Shown: positions 1-9,558 of the stretch, in pieces
Layout of the letters: the number at the start of each line of letters is the position of its first letter
How positions within the stretch are numbered: the first letter of the stretch is position 1
Source of the DNA: Rhizobium sp. ZPR4
GTDB taxonomy: Bacteria; Pseudomonadota; Alphaproteobacteria; Rhizobiales; Rhizobiaceae
Assembly (NCBI RefSeq): GCF_040215725.1
Contig: NZ_CP157967.1
Span: 2,418,001-2,482,000, forward strand
DNA: 64,000 bases
Direction of reading: 5' to 3'
Made by a program: the position numbers and the translations under genes
Notes under the pieces: generated by a model
Told to the model about the DNA's origin: nothing
What the model saw: the letters and a program-made list of their open reading frames with translations, nothing else
Databases searched by the model: none

Positions 1-1
1 A

Positions 2-361
2 GAGCTGCGCGAATACGATATGACGACCGCCAAAATGCGTGCGCTCGCCGTCCTCAGCGTCTCCTCCAGCGTCACCATCAACGAGCTCTCCGTCTTTGCC
101 GTCACCGAGCAATCGACGATGAGCCGCACCTTGGACTCTCTCGAACAGCAGGGCTATATCCGTCGCCAGCCCCGAGCCGAAGACATGCGCATCCGCGATG
201 TCTCGATCACCGAGGAAGGCCGTGCGGCCTTCGAAAAGGTCTGGCCGACCATGTACGACTTGTTCCTGCAGATGTTCGACGGTGTCGATGAAGCCGAATA
301 TCGCACCTTCATCTCGACCCTGCATAAAGTGCTGCACAACATCCGCAAGCACGAGATTTGA
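2..361 (+). CDS. MarR family transcriptional regulator (5' end outside window)
   Basis: This is the C-terminal part of a MarR-type winged-helix regulator; the frame is open to the left edge, so the start lies upstream. Visible are the recognition-helix segment with TEQSTMSRTLDSLEQQGYI, the wing with RRQPRAEDMRIRDVSIT, and a C-terminal dimerisation helix. Such proteins usually repress catabolic genes and are released by an aromatic or acyl-CoA ligand. It sits at the edge of the aromatic-CoA gene island, with its stop 32 bases from the stop of a convergent MFS permease. This makes it the natural candidate regulator of the island. Its binding to the palindromes described at 5794 and 13011 is inference. 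Confidence 0.9.
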   Translation, partial: ELREYDMTTAKMRALAVLSVSSSVTINELSVFAVTEQSTMSRTLDSLEQQGYIRRQPRAEDMRIRDVSITEEGRAAFEKVWPTMYDLFLQMFDGVDEAEYRTFISTLHKVLHNIRKHEI

Positions 362-392
362 GCCGGCCCAAACGGCACTCCTCTCGATCGAA

Positions 393-1703
393 TTATCGCC
401 TGTTCGGAATGAGCGACGTCGCCAGTGCGGCGATCGCGGCAACGATCGCGAACACGTAAAAATTCCATTCCGGGCCGACATTGAGGCTGGCGATGTATCC
501 GCCCATCAGCGGGCTGGATAGCGCGCCGATGCGCGAAAAGCTCAACGCCCAGCCGGTGCCGGCCGCTCGCACGAAAGGCTGCAGGTAAGCGGCAAGATAG
601 CCGGTGAGGATCAGCGATGCCGAGACCGTACCGAAACCGGCAATGGCGACGACCGTATAGTTCAGCCAGATGGGACCCTTGAAGGCGAGAAGCGCGATGC
701 CGACGGCGCCTAGCAGATAGGACAGCGTCACGGTCAGCCGCACGCCGAAACGATCCGCCCACTGACCGAGCACGATGCCGCCAATCGCCGAGGTGAAGCT
801 GAAGACCGCCAGAAACAGCAGGCTGTCGCCCAGATCATAGCCACTCTTGCGCATGATCTGCGGTAGCCACTGGGCCAGCCCGTAGACGAGGAGCAACCCC
901 ATGAACAGCGCGATCCAGAAGCAGGCGGTGGCGAAGGCGTTTCTCGGCAAAAAGATCTCACCCAACACTGCGCGCCAGCCGAGGCCGGTTTCCCTGGGCG
1001 CGCTTCCCGCAGGAACGGAAACGCCAAGCCGGGCAGCAAGCCGCTTCGCATTCTCGCTGCGCCCCTTCGCGACGAGGAAATCAAGCGACTCGGGCAGCAA
1101 CGACGCCATGATGGGCACGAACAGCACAGGCAGCGCGCCGACGAGGACGACGGGCCGCCATCCATAGTCCGGCAGCAGCCATCTGCCGACGAGCGCGGCG
1201 GCGAACAGGCCGAGCGAATAGCCGGAATACATGATGCCATAATTGAGATTCTTCTTCGCGGTCGGCGAATATTCGATGGTCAGTGCCGCAGCCAGAGGAA
1301 TGATGCCGCCGAGGCCGAGACCGGCGGCAAAACGACTGACGCCGAACCATGTCGGGGTCGGAGACCATGCGGTGATAGCCGTGCAGACGGCAAACAGCGA
1401 GAGGCAGGCAAGAAACATCGGCTTGCGGCCATAAAGCTCGCTGAGCGTTCCGACGACGATGCCGCCGACAAGCATGCCGAAGACGGTGTAGCTGCCCAAC
1501 GCGCCGAGCTGAAGCGGCGTGAGGTGCCAGACATTGTCCGTGGACAGCGCCGGCAGAATGGCGCCGAGAACGCCGACATCATAGCCCTCTGCAAAGATCG
1601 CCAGCCAGCAGATGAGCACGACGACAAGGCTTTTGGCATGCGAGATCTCTACGCCGCGAGGACTCGAAAGGTCCTTCGCAGCGCCATTTCGAAGAGTGTC
1701 CAT
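393..1703 (-). CDS. MFS aromatic acid:H+ symporter family permease
   Basis: This 436-residue protein has about twelve hydrophobic segments and the features of the aromatic acid:H+ symporter (AAHS) branch of the major facilitator superfamily. TM1 carries FAEGYDVGVLGAILP, which corresponds to the family's DGYD-type motif, and loop 2-3 carries GTLSELYGRKPMF. AAHS members import benzoates, hydroxybenzoates and related acids. The gene follows iorB in the same direction after about 100 bases and may share its transcript. An AAGGGAA ribosome-binding site precedes the chosen ATG. Transport of anthranilate or an indolic acid would suit the neighbourhood, but the substrate is not readable from the sequence. 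Confidence 0.88.
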   Translation of the reverse strand: MDTLRNGAAKDLSSPRGVEISHAKSLVVVLICWLAIFAEGYDVGVLGAILPALSTDNVWHLTPLQLGALGSYTVFGMLVGGIVVGTLSELYGRKPMFLACLSLFAVCTAITAWSPTPTWFGVSRFAAGLGLGGIIPLAAALTIEYSPTAKKNLNYGIMYSGYSLGLFAAALVGRWLLPDYGWRPVVLVGALPVLFVPIMASLLPESLDFLVAKGRSENAKRLAARLGVSVPAGSAPRETGLGWRAVLGEIFLPRNAFATACFWIALFMGLLLVYGLAQWLPQIMRKSGYDLGDSLLFLAVFSFTSAIGGIVLGQWADRFGVRLTVTLSYLLGAVGIALLAFKGPIWLNYTVVAIAGFGTVSASLILTGYLAAYLQPFVRAAGTGWALSFSRIGALSSPLMGGYIASLNVGPEWNFYVFAIVAAIAALATSLIPNRR

Positions 1704-1801
1704 GCGACTGTTCCCTTTTGGAATTATCGGTCTTGGCCGATATTATTTGCGTCCGGAGTGAGCGCGGGTTGATTCTTGCGCCGTCCGTCGACTTGACCGT
1801 G

Positions 1802-3361
1802 TCACAGCGTCCCGACCGTCTTCAGCGCGCCGTCGAGCGCCGTGCCGTTTTCGTCCAGAAGTGCGGCCTGGCGCAGCCGCTTCATCCAGGCGGCTCCATC
1901 CTCGCGATCGCGAAGAAGCGGCAAGGCGGACATGACACGATTGAACTTGGAAAGCCCGCGCGCATGCGTATCGGAATAGCCTTTGACGAGGCGGCGGTTG
2001 CCGAGCACCTCGACGGCGAGATCGTAATTCACCGTCAGCAGATTGCATGCCGCTGTCAGCCAGGCCTCGCGATGCTCCACCTCGCGTGCGTGCCGCAGCG
2101 TGCCGCGACGGATGCGGCGCAGTGCCGAGACCATGTAGAGGCCGAGGAACCAGAACAGTGTGCCGGTCTGAACGCGCCTTCCCTTGTTGATGAAGCGGTC
2201 GAGCCGGGCAAACAGGCGCGGCCGGTTTTCGATCCAAAGCCCCATGCCTTTCGGCATCGTACCGCAGACCTCATCCATGCGCGGATGCATGTACTCGGTC
2301 ATGTAGACGATCTGGTCGTCCTTGGCGCCGACCTCCTTGCGCACCCGCTCGAAGCGCGAGCCGCGAACCTTAAGATCGGCAACGCGAATGACATCGTCGT
2401 AAGCCATCGCCACCGCGACGTATTTCGCCGCCTGCACGGTGAAGGCGAAATCCTTGCTGGCGGCGCCGGCCTTGCGATCAAGCGCATGGAGTGCCGCGAC
2501 ACGGCTCAGATATTCGTCGGCATAGGCCGGGTCCTGATAGTCGGTCAGCTTTTTAACACCGGCAAACAGCAGCAGCCAGGCAACTTCCGGAAATTCGGCA
2601 CGAATACGATTGACCAGCCGGTCAAGTGCCGGATGACCGGCCGTGTCAGGCAGCGCGTCGAAATGCTTCGGCGGCGTTGCTGAAACCGCATCGCGCGGCT
2701 TTTCCTTGACCCTATCGAAGGCGGCATTGAAGGCCTTGAGACTTGGCTCGATGCCCTTGCCGCCGGCGCGGATCATTGCCTCGAAAGCCTGCTTGCCGAA
2801 CGGCAGCGCACCGGAGCCGGCCAGAGCGCCGAACATGGAGGCCGAAATCACGCTGCCGTTCCTGACGGCCATCGTTTCCATATCGAAAGCGATGGTGCGC
2901 TTGGCGGCGAAATCCGTGGCATCGACCACCACCTCGGCATTGCCGATGCCATCACCGGGCTTTTCCTTTTCCGCAACCGCAAAGGAGCGGTGCGTCGATG
3001 CGATCAGCAAGGTCTTGTCCGGCGTGACGAGACCGCGCAGCACCGAGCGGCCAGCCTCCATCAACTCGGCGGCCATGACGACATCGACATCGCCAGGCGT
3101 CGGCATCAGCGAAAAGATCGGCTCGTGCCCGTCGCGAGCCGGCAGCATCTCGATATAGTAGATCGTCGCGCCCGTTCGCTGGGCAACACCAGGCACGGAC
3201 GTCGTCTGCGCCATCCAGCCCTCAGCCTCGGCAAGACCGACGATCCAGTCGGCGAGCACGCCGCCGCCCTGCCCGCCCATGGCGAGGATGGCAAGCGACA
3301 GCGGCTTATCCGTGGAAAGTCTGCTGGTACCGAGATCACTCATGCTCACATGCTCGTTCAT
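1802..3361 (-). CDS. iorB: Indolepyruvate oxidoreductase subunit beta family protein (long form)
   Basis: The N-terminal ~190 residues form a pyruvate ferredoxin oxidoreductase gamma-type domain (LAILAMGGQGGGVLADWI near residue 25, then SVPGVAQRTGATIYYIE). About 300 further residues follow, which short archaeal IorB proteins of about 200 residues lack; this matches the long bacterial form with a DUF6537-like tail. With IorA it should oxidatively decarboxylate an aryl-2-oxoacid such as indolepyruvate to the acyl-CoA, passing electrons to ferredoxin or another acceptor. It starts 9 bases after iorA ends, with a GAGGG site before ATG, so the two are one operon. The substrate in this organism is inferred. 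Confidence 0.88.
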   Translation of the reverse strand: MNEHVSMSDLGTSRLSTDKPLSLAILAMGGQGGGVLADWIVGLAEAEGWMAQTTSVPGVAQRTGATIYYIEMLPARDGHEPIFSLMPTPGDVDVVMAAELMEAGRSVLRGLVTPDKTLLIASTHRSFAVAEKEKPGDGIGNAEVVVDATDFAAKRTIAFDMETMAVRNGSVISASMFGALAGSGALPFGKQAFEAMIRAGGKGIEPSLKAFNAAFDRVKEKPRDAVSATPPKHFDALPDTAGHPALDRLVNRIRAEFPEVAWLLLFAGVKKLTDYQDPAYADEYLSRVAALHALDRKAGAASKDFAFTVQAAKYVAVAMAYDDVIRVADLKVRGSRFERVRKEVGAKDDQIVYMTEYMHPRMDEVCGTMPKGMGLWIENRPRLFARLDRFINKGRRVQTGTLFWFLGLYMVSALRRIRRGTLRHAREVEHREAWLTAACNLLTVNYDLAVEVLGNRRLVKGYSDTHARGLSKFNRVMSALPLLRDREDGAAWMKRLRQAALLDENGTALDGALKTVGTL

Positions 3362-3370
3362 ATCGCCCTC

Positions 3371-5524
3371 TCAATCTGAAAAGACGATGCGGCCGGCGCG
3401 GCGACGCGCCTGCAACCAGCCGATAATACTGGAGCGCATGCGGGCGACGAAGCGATCCCAACCCGTCGGATTGTGGATGATGTCGGCACGATAGAAGGAG
3501 GGACAGAGCACCGCCGCCTCGGAAACCTCGCCGCAATTGCCGCAGCCGACGCAATTATTGTCGATCGCCGCCACCGGATCATCTTTCAGCGGATCATCCG
3601 TATGTTTGACGGAGAGCGAGGGACAGCCGGAAAGACGGATGCAGGCGTGATCGCCGGTGCAGACGTCCTCGTCCACGCCGAAGCGCTCCTTGACCATGCG
3701 CTTGCCGTCCTTGACGGCCTTGGCGAATTGCGGCTTCACGCGGCGCTGCTTGTTGAGCATACACTCCGAGGAGGCGACGATGATCTTCGGCCCCGGTTCC
3801 TTCGAGGTCAAAGCCTCGCGCAGCGTATCGCGCATCTTGGCGACATCATAGGTGCGGTCAATCTGGCGTACCCAGGTCGCACCGATCCCCTTGACGGCAT
3901 TGACGATGGAATTGTTGGTCTTGCGGCGCGGGTTCAGCGCACGCGAGGACGGTATGTCCTGCCCGCCGGTCGCCGCCGAATAATAGTTGTCGACGACGAG
4001 GATGACGCCATCCTGCTTGTTGAAGACGGCATTGCCGACTGACGTCGCAAGGCCGTTGTGCCAGAAGCCACCGTCGCCCATGACCGAGATCACGCGCTTG
4101 TCGGCCGCGACATTGAAAGCAGACGCTGCCGCCGGCCCAAGCCCATAACCCATCGTCGTGCTGCCGATATTGAAAGGCGGCAGGATAGAGAAGAGGTGAC
4201 AGCCGATATCGCCGGAGATGTGATGCTGGCCGAGTTCGCTCTCGACCATCTTCATGGCGGCGAAGATCGGCCGCTCCGGACAGCCGATGCAGAAGCCGGG
4301 CGGCCGCGGCGGCACCACTTCGGCCAACGCCTTGATCTTCGGATCGTTGAGGACCGGCGTCGGGTCCGGCAGCGGCGGCTGGTTGCCGAGCAATACGCGT
4401 TGATGGATTTCCAGGAAATTCTTGATGCCCTTCATCAGCACGGGTGCTGTATATTCGCCACCCATCGGCAGGACGTCCTTGCCCGCGACCTTGGTCTGGA
4501 TATCGCGGCGGCGCAGGATGGTATTCAGGGACTGCTCGATATATTCCGGCGCCCCCTCCTCCACCATCAGTACCGCCTTCTTGTTGGCGCAGAATTCGGC
4601 GATCTGGTCATCAACAAGCGGATAGGCGACGTTGAGGACGTAAAGCGGTACGGCGGAGTTGCCGTAGACATCAGCAAGCCCGAGTTGCTGCAGCGCGCGC
4701 AGCACGCCGTTATACATGCCGCCAAGCAGGATGATGCCGACATCGCCTTCCGAGGGGCCGAAATACTCGTTGAGCTGACGCCTCTTGATGAAATCGACGG
4801 CAGCAGGCCAGCGCTTCTCCAGCTTCTCCTTCTCGTGCATGAAGGAGGCCGGCGGCAGCACGATGCGGTTGACGTCGCGAACCGGATTTTCAAGCGCCTG
4901 CTTCAGCGTATAGGCCGGCCTCTTGTTGTCCTTGGCGACGAACTGGCCATGCACATGACAGCTGCGGATACCCACCTGCAGCATGACGGGCGTGTTCGAT
5001 ACTTCCGAAAGCTCGAACCCTTCTTCGACCGCCTGCACGATCGAGGGCAGGTTCGGGCGCGGATTGAGCAGCCACATCTGCGATTTCATTGCATAGGCAT
5101 GGCTGCGCTCCTGCATGATGGAAGAGCCCTCGCCATAATCCTCGCCGATGATGATGAGCGCGCCGCCCGTCACCCCGCCCGAAGACAGATTGGACAGCGC
5201 ATCCGAGGCGACATTGGTGCCGGCCGTCGATTTCCAGGTGACGGCGCCGCGCACCGGATACATGACGGAGGCAGACAGCATGGCGGCCGCAGCCGCCTCC
5301 GAGGCCGACGTCTCGAAGTGAACCCCCAGATCCTGCATCACGTCCTTGGCGTCGGCCAGCACGTCCATGAGATGTGAGATCGGCGAGCCCTGATAGCCGC
5401 CGACATAGGAAACACCGGACTGCAGAAGTGCCTTGGTGATCGCGAGAATACCCTCGCCGCGGAAGATATCACCTTCCCCGAGCTTCAGATCCTCGACCTC
5501 GCGCGCAAACGATCGCTCGGCCAT
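3371..5524 (-). CDS. iorA: Indolepyruvate ferredoxin oxidoreductase subunit alpha
   Basis: This 717-residue thiamine-diphosphate enzyme subunit begins with a pyrimidine-binding domain (GYQGSPISHLMDVLADA near residue 43). It has a central FCIGCPERP motif near residue 416, a diphosphate-binding segment VMGDGGFWHNGLATSVGN near 480, and a C-terminal iron-sulfur region with NNCVGCGNCGEVSEAAVLCP at about 656-675. Another cysteine pair lies just upstream (CTGDHACIRLSGCP). The family converts indolepyruvate and other arylpyruvates to arylacetyl-CoA. It is longer than typical IorA (about 600-640). It is divergent from the ABC importer and first in an iorA-iorB-(MFS) run. Oxygen-tolerant members occur in aerobic proteobacteria, so an aerobic role is plausible. 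Confidence 0.92.
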   Translation of the reverse strand: MAERSFAREVEDLKLGEGDIFRGEGILAITKALLQSGVSYVGGYQGSPISHLMDVLADAKDVMQDLGVHFETSASEAAAAAMLSASVMYPVRGAVTWKSTAGTNVASDALSNLSSGGVTGGALIIIGEDYGEGSSIMQERSHAYAMKSQMWLLNPRPNLPSIVQAVEEGFELSEVSNTPVMLQVGIRSCHVHGQFVAKDNKRPAYTLKQALENPVRDVNRIVLPPASFMHEKEKLEKRWPAAVDFIKRRQLNEYFGPSEGDVGIILLGGMYNGVLRALQQLGLADVYGNSAVPLYVLNVAYPLVDDQIAEFCANKKAVLMVEEGAPEYIEQSLNTILRRRDIQTKVAGKDVLPMGGEYTAPVLMKGIKNFLEIHQRVLLGNQPPLPDPTPVLNDPKIKALAEVVPPRPPGFCIGCPERPIFAAMKMVESELGQHHISGDIGCHLFSILPPFNIGSTTMGYGLGPAAASAFNVAADKRVISVMGDGGFWHNGLATSVGNAVFNKQDGVILVVDNYYSAATGGQDIPSSRALNPRRKTNNSIVNAVKGIGATWVRQIDRTYDVAKMRDTLREALTSKEPGPKIIVASSECMLNKQRRVKPQFAKAVKDGKRMVKERFGVDEDVCTGDHACIRLSGCPSLSVKHTDDPLKDDPVAAIDNNCVGCGNCGEVSEAAVLCPSFYRADIIHNPTGWDRFVARMRSSIIGWLQARRRAGRIVFSD

Positions 5525-5881
5525 GACGTTACCCCTTTACCCTTGTGGGCTTGTTTTAAATCATTTGCAAAATCATATTTTGAACTTCCTTGAACTGTCA
5601 ACGAACAAATATGAGATGCAGCTGAATGGATTGCCGATCCACGGTGGTGCCAGCGCATCCGTTTTCCGAGATCAGAAGCTTCGAACGGCAGCCAGCAACA
5701 TAGATATATGCACACGCATGGAATTTAGGCGCAAAATAGATGCCGGATTCTTTGAAAGCACCAGAGAAAGCGCTTGCCGCTCTGAAAGACGTATTTTAAG
5801 ATTAAAACATTCCGACAATAAATCGCCAGCGGCAGTCGGGCGTCATGCTTTTCTGTCGCTTAACAGGGGAACGGAGTGACC
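5525..5881. promoter_or_regulatory. Divergent intergenic region, iorA / ABC importer
   Basis: This 357-base gene-free stretch separates two divergently transcribed units and is much AT-richer than the flanking genes. It contains the palindrome at 5794-5807 and, nearer iorA, CAAAATCATATTTTG at 5568-5582, a 6-base inverted repeat around CAT. Two promoters must lie here, but I cannot place their -35 and -10 boxes with confidence. Confidence 0.6.
5794..5807. promoter_or_regulatory. Candidate operator palindrome, site 1
   Basis: TTTTAAGATTAAAA is a perfect 6-base inverted repeat with a 2-base centre, 74 bases upstream of the substrate-binding protein start. Near-copies occur at 13011-13024 (12 of 14 identical) and 13141-13154 (11 of 14), both upstream of other genes of the same catabolic island. 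Recurrence at promoters of one pathway suggests a shared regulator site; assignment to the MarR protein is inference. Confidence 0.5.
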
Positions 5882-7417
5882 ATGACAACGCTTACTCGGC
5901 GCGAGGCCCTGAGCCTCGGCGCAGCAGCATTCATTACTGGGATTTTAGCCGGCAGAACGCCTGTGGAAGCAGGAGAAGCCGGCACGCTGACCATCGCATT
6001 CAACGTCAACCTGCCATCCTTCGACCCGACGACCGGCCCGTCTGCCGTCAACCCGACGATCCAGGCGATCTACCGCTCGATCTTCGACCAGTATATCGGC
6101 CAGGGACCGGATCTGAAATTCCAGCCCGGCCTGCTGACCGCCTGGGGCTGGAACGATGACAAGACCAAGGTCTGGATGGATGTTCGCGAAGGCGTGACCT
6201 GGCACGACGGCTCCAAGTTCACGCCTGATGATGTCGTCTGGTCGCTGGAGCGCGCCGCCAAGCAGGACACCGGCAACCCGATCCAGTTCATCTGGTCGAC
6301 GGCCAATAATTACAAGGTGGAAGGCAACCGCATCACCGGCGATGTCGTCCGTTTCGAGCCGACTTATTTCAAATGGATGGCATTCCTCACCGGCTATATC
6401 CTGCCGAAGGACTATTACACCAAGGTGGGCGCGCAGGGCTTCGAGAAGAAGCCGATCGGCACTGGCCCCTATATGGTGGATGCCTATGAGGGCAACTCCT
6501 ATCTGCGCCTGAAGGCAAACCCCAACTATTTCGGCGGCAAGCCTGCCTTCGATACCGTCATCTTCAAGTTCGTGCCGGATACGACGAGCCGCGTCGCGGA
6601 AATCGAATCCGGCTCATCCGACGTGACGCTGGAAATCCCCTATGAGGATTTCGACCGGTTGAAGAAAAAATCCGGCCTGGCCGGCGTCGCCACCCCGATC
6701 TCCGACATCGGCATGATCTTCATCAGCAACGTCGATCCGATGCTCGACAAGAATGTCCGCCTGGCCGCCAACATGGCGATCGACAAGGACGCGATCATCA
6801 AGCGGCTCCTGCGCGGCTACGGCAATCCGCTTTCGACACTGGAAGCGCCGGAATACGAAGCCTACGACGCCTCCGTCAAAATCCCTTACGATCCGGAACA
6901 GGCGAAGAAGCTTCTGGCCGCCAGCGGCTATTCGCCTGAAAAGCCAGTCAAATTCGGCATCAAGACGACCCGAGGCTTCAAGCCGAAGGACTATGAGATG
7001 ATCCAGGCGATCGTCGGCATGTGGCGCAAGGTCGGCATCCAGGCTGAAATCGAAGTCTACGAGATCGCCAAGCACTACGAGTTGCGCGCCGCTCATCAGC
7101 TCGGCCCGGCCGCCTTTTATAACTGGGGCAACGCCATCGGCGATCCGACGACCTCGACCGGCTTTGCCATGTTCGGCCCCTCGCCGCACTCGGCCTGGAA
7201 GACCAAGGATGTCGATGACATGCTGGGACCGCTCTGGGTGGAAAAGGACGAGACGAAACGCATTGCCGGGTGGAAAGCGGCGATCAAATACATTGCCGAA
7301 CAGGGCTATGTGATCCCGCTGCTGCAATATGCCCAGCCGATCGTCTACAAATCGAGCTTGAAGGTCACGCCGAACGTCTCCGGCGCCCTGCAGCCGACGC
7401 TCGTGTCGAAGGCTTGA
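5882..7417 (+). CDS. ABC transporter substrate-binding protein, family 5
   Basis: This 511-residue periplasmic binding protein is of the oligopeptide/nickel (SBP_bac_5) type. The N-terminus has TRREALSLGAAAF, a twin-arginine-like or Sec export signal. The mature part has family landmarks such as WMDVREGVTWHDGSKFTPDD and IGTGPYMVDAY. ATG at 5882 is preferred over GTG at 5876 because GGAG stands 5 bases before it. Four importer genes follow on the same strand, so this is the receptor of a complete importer. Family 5 receptors bind peptides, opines, sugars and other compounds, so the ligand cannot be assigned. Its place in the island suggests an aromatic amino acid or indole derivative. Confidence 0.9.
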   Translation: MTTLTRREALSLGAAAFITGILAGRTPVEAGEAGTLTIAFNVNLPSFDPTTGPSAVNPTIQAIYRSIFDQYIGQGPDLKFQPGLLTAWGWNDDKTKVWMDVREGVTWHDGSKFTPDDVVWSLERAAKQDTGNPIQFIWSTANNYKVEGNRITGDVVRFEPTYFKWMAFLTGYILPKDYYTKVGAQGFEKKPIGTGPYMVDAYEGNSYLRLKANPNYFGGKPAFDTVIFKFVPDTTSRVAEIESGSSDVTLEIPYEDFDRLKKKSGLAGVATPISDIGMIFISNVDPMLDKNVRLAANMAIDKDAIIKRLLRGYGNPLSTLEAPEYEAYDASVKIPYDPEQAKKLLAASGYSPEKPVKFGIKTTRGFKPKDYEMIQAIVGMWRKVGIQAEIEVYEIAKHYELRAAHQLGPAAFYNWGNAIGDPTTSTGFAMFGPSPHSAWKTKDVDDMLGPLWVEKDETKRIAGWKAAIKYIAEQGYVIPLLQYAQPIVYKSSLKVTPNVSGALQPTLVSKA

Positions 7418-7431
7418 TGCGTCGGGCTTTG

Positions 7432-7615
7432 ATTATGTGGCTACCCCTCTCCCCGTCCTGAGCTTGTCGAAGGAGCGGGGAGAGGGGACGACCTCTACAT
7501 CCTCGTCTGAGACGGTAGTCGGAAGGAAGGCTATGGGTGCGTCTATCCCCTTCTCCTCGCCAAAGCGGGGAGAAGGTGCCAGCCCTTCGACACGCGCTCA
7601 GGAGGGCGGATGAGG
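7432..7615. repeat. RIME-like intergenic palindromic element, copy 1
   Basis: Two hairpins lie between the binding-protein gene and its permease gene. The first pairs CCCCTCTCCCCG (7444-7455) with CGGGGAGAGGGG (7476-7487). The second pairs CCTTCTCC (7550-7557) with GGAGAAGG (7570-7577) and is followed by a tail ending in GGCGGATGAGGGGC. The same arrangement recurs at 28541-28731. It matches the style of rhizobial intergenic mosaic elements and interrupts the importer operon. Confidence 0.75.
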
Positions 7616-7664
7616 GGCATAGGACTTGTTATCGCCATAGCCGTGCGATCGGAACTCATAACGC

Positions 7665-8672
7665 ATGATAGCAGTCTCCATTCTCAACCGGCTGATCATG
7701 GCCGCAATCACACTCTTCGGAGTAGCGGTGATCGTCTTCGTCCTGCTGCGCGTCGTGCCGGGCGATCCGATCGCGATGATGATCTCGCCGGGTGCAAGCC
7801 CAGCTGATATCGCAGCACTCCGCGCCCATTATGGCCTCGATGCCAGTCTGACCACGCAATTCTGGCTGTGGCTGAAAGCAGTTCTGACGGGTGATTTCGG
7901 GACATCGATCTCTCTGAAACGCGATGTGCTGTCCCTGCTCGGCGAGCGTCTCCCCGCAACGCTGGAACTGGCCTTCGCAGCATTGGCGCTGGCGGTTCTT
8001 CTCGGCGGCGCTGTCGCCATCGTCGGCACCCTTGCCCGCCGCACGATTTTCGAGCCCGTGATCGACAGCCTCAACGGCCTTTTCCTTGCCGTGCCGGATT
8101 TCGTCTGGGCTCTCGCGCTGGTTCTCGTCCTCGGGGTGCTCTTTCCGCTTTTCCCTCTTTCCGGCCGCATCGATCCGAGCATCGACGCACAGTTTGCGAC
8201 CCCTTTCTATCTCCTCGAAAGCCTGGTGACGCTTCGCTTCAATATCTTCGCCGATATCTGCGCGCATATGGTCATGCCGGTCCTGGCGCTTGGCCTGCCG
8301 CTGGCTGCCATCATCGCCCGCGTGCTGAAAGCCGCACTCTCCGAGGCCATGGTGCAGGACTATATCCTGCTCGCCAAGCTGAAGGGCATGTCCGAGCTGC
8401 GGCTGGTGCTGCAGGAAGCGCTGCGCAATGCCGTCGGTCCGACCATCGCGTTGACCGGCGTGCAATTTACCTTCCTCATCGGCGGCACCGTCATCGTCGA
8501 GCGCATCTTCGCCTATCCCGGCATCGGCAATATGGCGATCGATGCCGTCATCAACCGCGACCTGCCGCTGATCCAGGGGCTGGTGTTGGTCTTCGGCGCT
8601 CTCTTCATTCTCGTCAATCTGGCGGTCGATCTTCTGGTCGCGGCCTTCAATCCGAGGCTCGCCCATGGCTGA
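7665..8672 (+). CDS. ABC transporter permease, DppB/OppB type
   Basis: This 335-residue inner-membrane permease opens with the family's typical N-terminus (LNRLIMAAITLFGVAVIVFVLLRVVPGDP, described in part) and has about six membrane helices. The cytoplasmic EAA-type loop for the ATPases is present (LLAKLKGMSELRLVLQEALRNA, near residue 235). It forms the channel with the next gene product. The start is weakly supported because no good ribosome-binding site is seen. A RIME-like repeat separates it from the binding-protein gene, so separate or reduced expression is possible. Its end overlaps the next start by 8 bases, indicating translational coupling. Confidence 0.9.
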   Translation: MIAVSILNRLIMAAITLFGVAVIVFVLLRVVPGDPIAMMISPGASPADIAALRAHYGLDASLTTQFWLWLKAVLTGDFGTSISLKRDVLSLLGERLPATLELAFAALALAVLLGGAVAIVGTLARRTIFEPVIDSLNGLFLAVPDFVWALALVLVLGVLFPLFPLSGRIDPSIDAQFATPFYLLESLVTLRFNIFADICAHMVMPVLALGLPLAAIIARVLKAALSEAMVQDYILLAKLKGMSELRLVLQEALRNAVGPTIALTGVQFTFLIGGTVIVERIFAYPGIGNMAIDAVINRDLPLIQGLVLVFGALFILVNLAVDLLVAAFNPRLAHG

Positions 8673-9558
8673 CGTCACCTCGCCCGCCATGCCGCGCTCG
8701 CCCTCCAGAATGGCGAAACGCATCCGGGCGCTGCTGTCCGAGCCGAAGGTGATCTTCGGCGGCGGCTTCATTCTCATCCTCCTCGTGCTCGCGATCTTTG
8801 CGCCTTACATCGCGCCGAAAGATCCGCTGGAGCAGGATCTGATGTCCGGCACCCTGCCGCCGGCATGGATCGAGGGCTCCGATCCCGGCTTCCTGCTGGG
8901 CACGGACGATCTCGGCCGCGACGTGCTCTCCCGCGCCATCTTCGGCACGCGCATCGCCCTCACGGTCGCCTTCGTCGCAGCCGGGCTTGCAGCGTTTATC
9001 GGCACGCTCCTCGGTCTTCTCGCCGGCTGGTATGGCGGATGGATCGACAAGATGATCTCCCGCCTTGTCGATATCTGGATGGCTTTCCCGCCCGTGCTGC
9101 TGTCGATCCTGCTGGTCGCCGTCTTCGGCTCCGGCGTACACTCGGTCATCGCCGCAATCGTCATCATCGATTGGACGCGCTTCTGTCGCGTCGTGCGCTC
9201 GGAAACGCAGGCGCAGGCGCGGATGGATTACGTGACCGCCGCCCACACGATCGGCTTTTCGCGGGCCAGAATTCTCTTCAGCGAAATCTTGCCCAATGTG
9301 ACGCCTGTGCTCATAGCTCTCGTCAGCCTCGAAATGGGCATCGCCGTCATCGTCGAAGCCATCCTGTCCTTCGTCGGCCTGTCGGTCGCCTCCGATACGC
9401 CGACCTGGGGCGGGATGATCGCAGAGGGTCGACAGATGATCTATCAAGGCTGGTGGGTGCTGGTCGTGCCGCTGATCGCGCTCTTCGCAACGGTGCTTGC
9501 CTTCAATCAACTCGGTGACGGCCTGCGCCGCGCCCTCGATCCGGTGATGCGCCGATGA
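8665..9558 (+). CDS. ABC transporter permease, DppC/OppC type
   Basis: This 297-residue second permease subunit has the OppC-type N-terminal hydrophobic segment (residues ~30-50). It carries the periplasmic motif LLGTDDLGRDVLSRAIFGTR and the ATPase-contact loop AHTIGFSRARILFSEILPN near residue 195. It overlaps the preceding permease by 8 bases and the following ATPase gene by 4, as expected of a coupled importer operon. Five to six membrane helices are visible. Substrate specificity is set by the binding protein and cannot be read here. Confidence 0.92.
   Translation: MADVTSPAMPRSPSRMAKRIRALLSEPKVIFGGGFILILLVLAIFAPYIAPKDPLEQDLMSGTLPPAWIEGSDPGFLLGTDDLGRDVLSRAIFGTRIALTVAFVAAGLAAFIGTLLGLLAGWYGGWIDKMISRLVDIWMAFPPVLLSILLVAVFGSGVHSVIAAIVIIDWTRFCRVVRSETQAQARMDYVTAAHTIGFSRARILFSEILPNVTPVLIALVSLEMGIAVIVEAILSFVGLSVASDTPTWGGMIAEGRQMIYQGWWVLVVPLIALFATVLAFNQLGDGLRRALDPVMRR

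Noticed and set aside
4058..5377. A 439-codon open frame on the plus strand
   Set aside because: It is antisense to iorA, which has complete TPP and iron-sulfur motifs.
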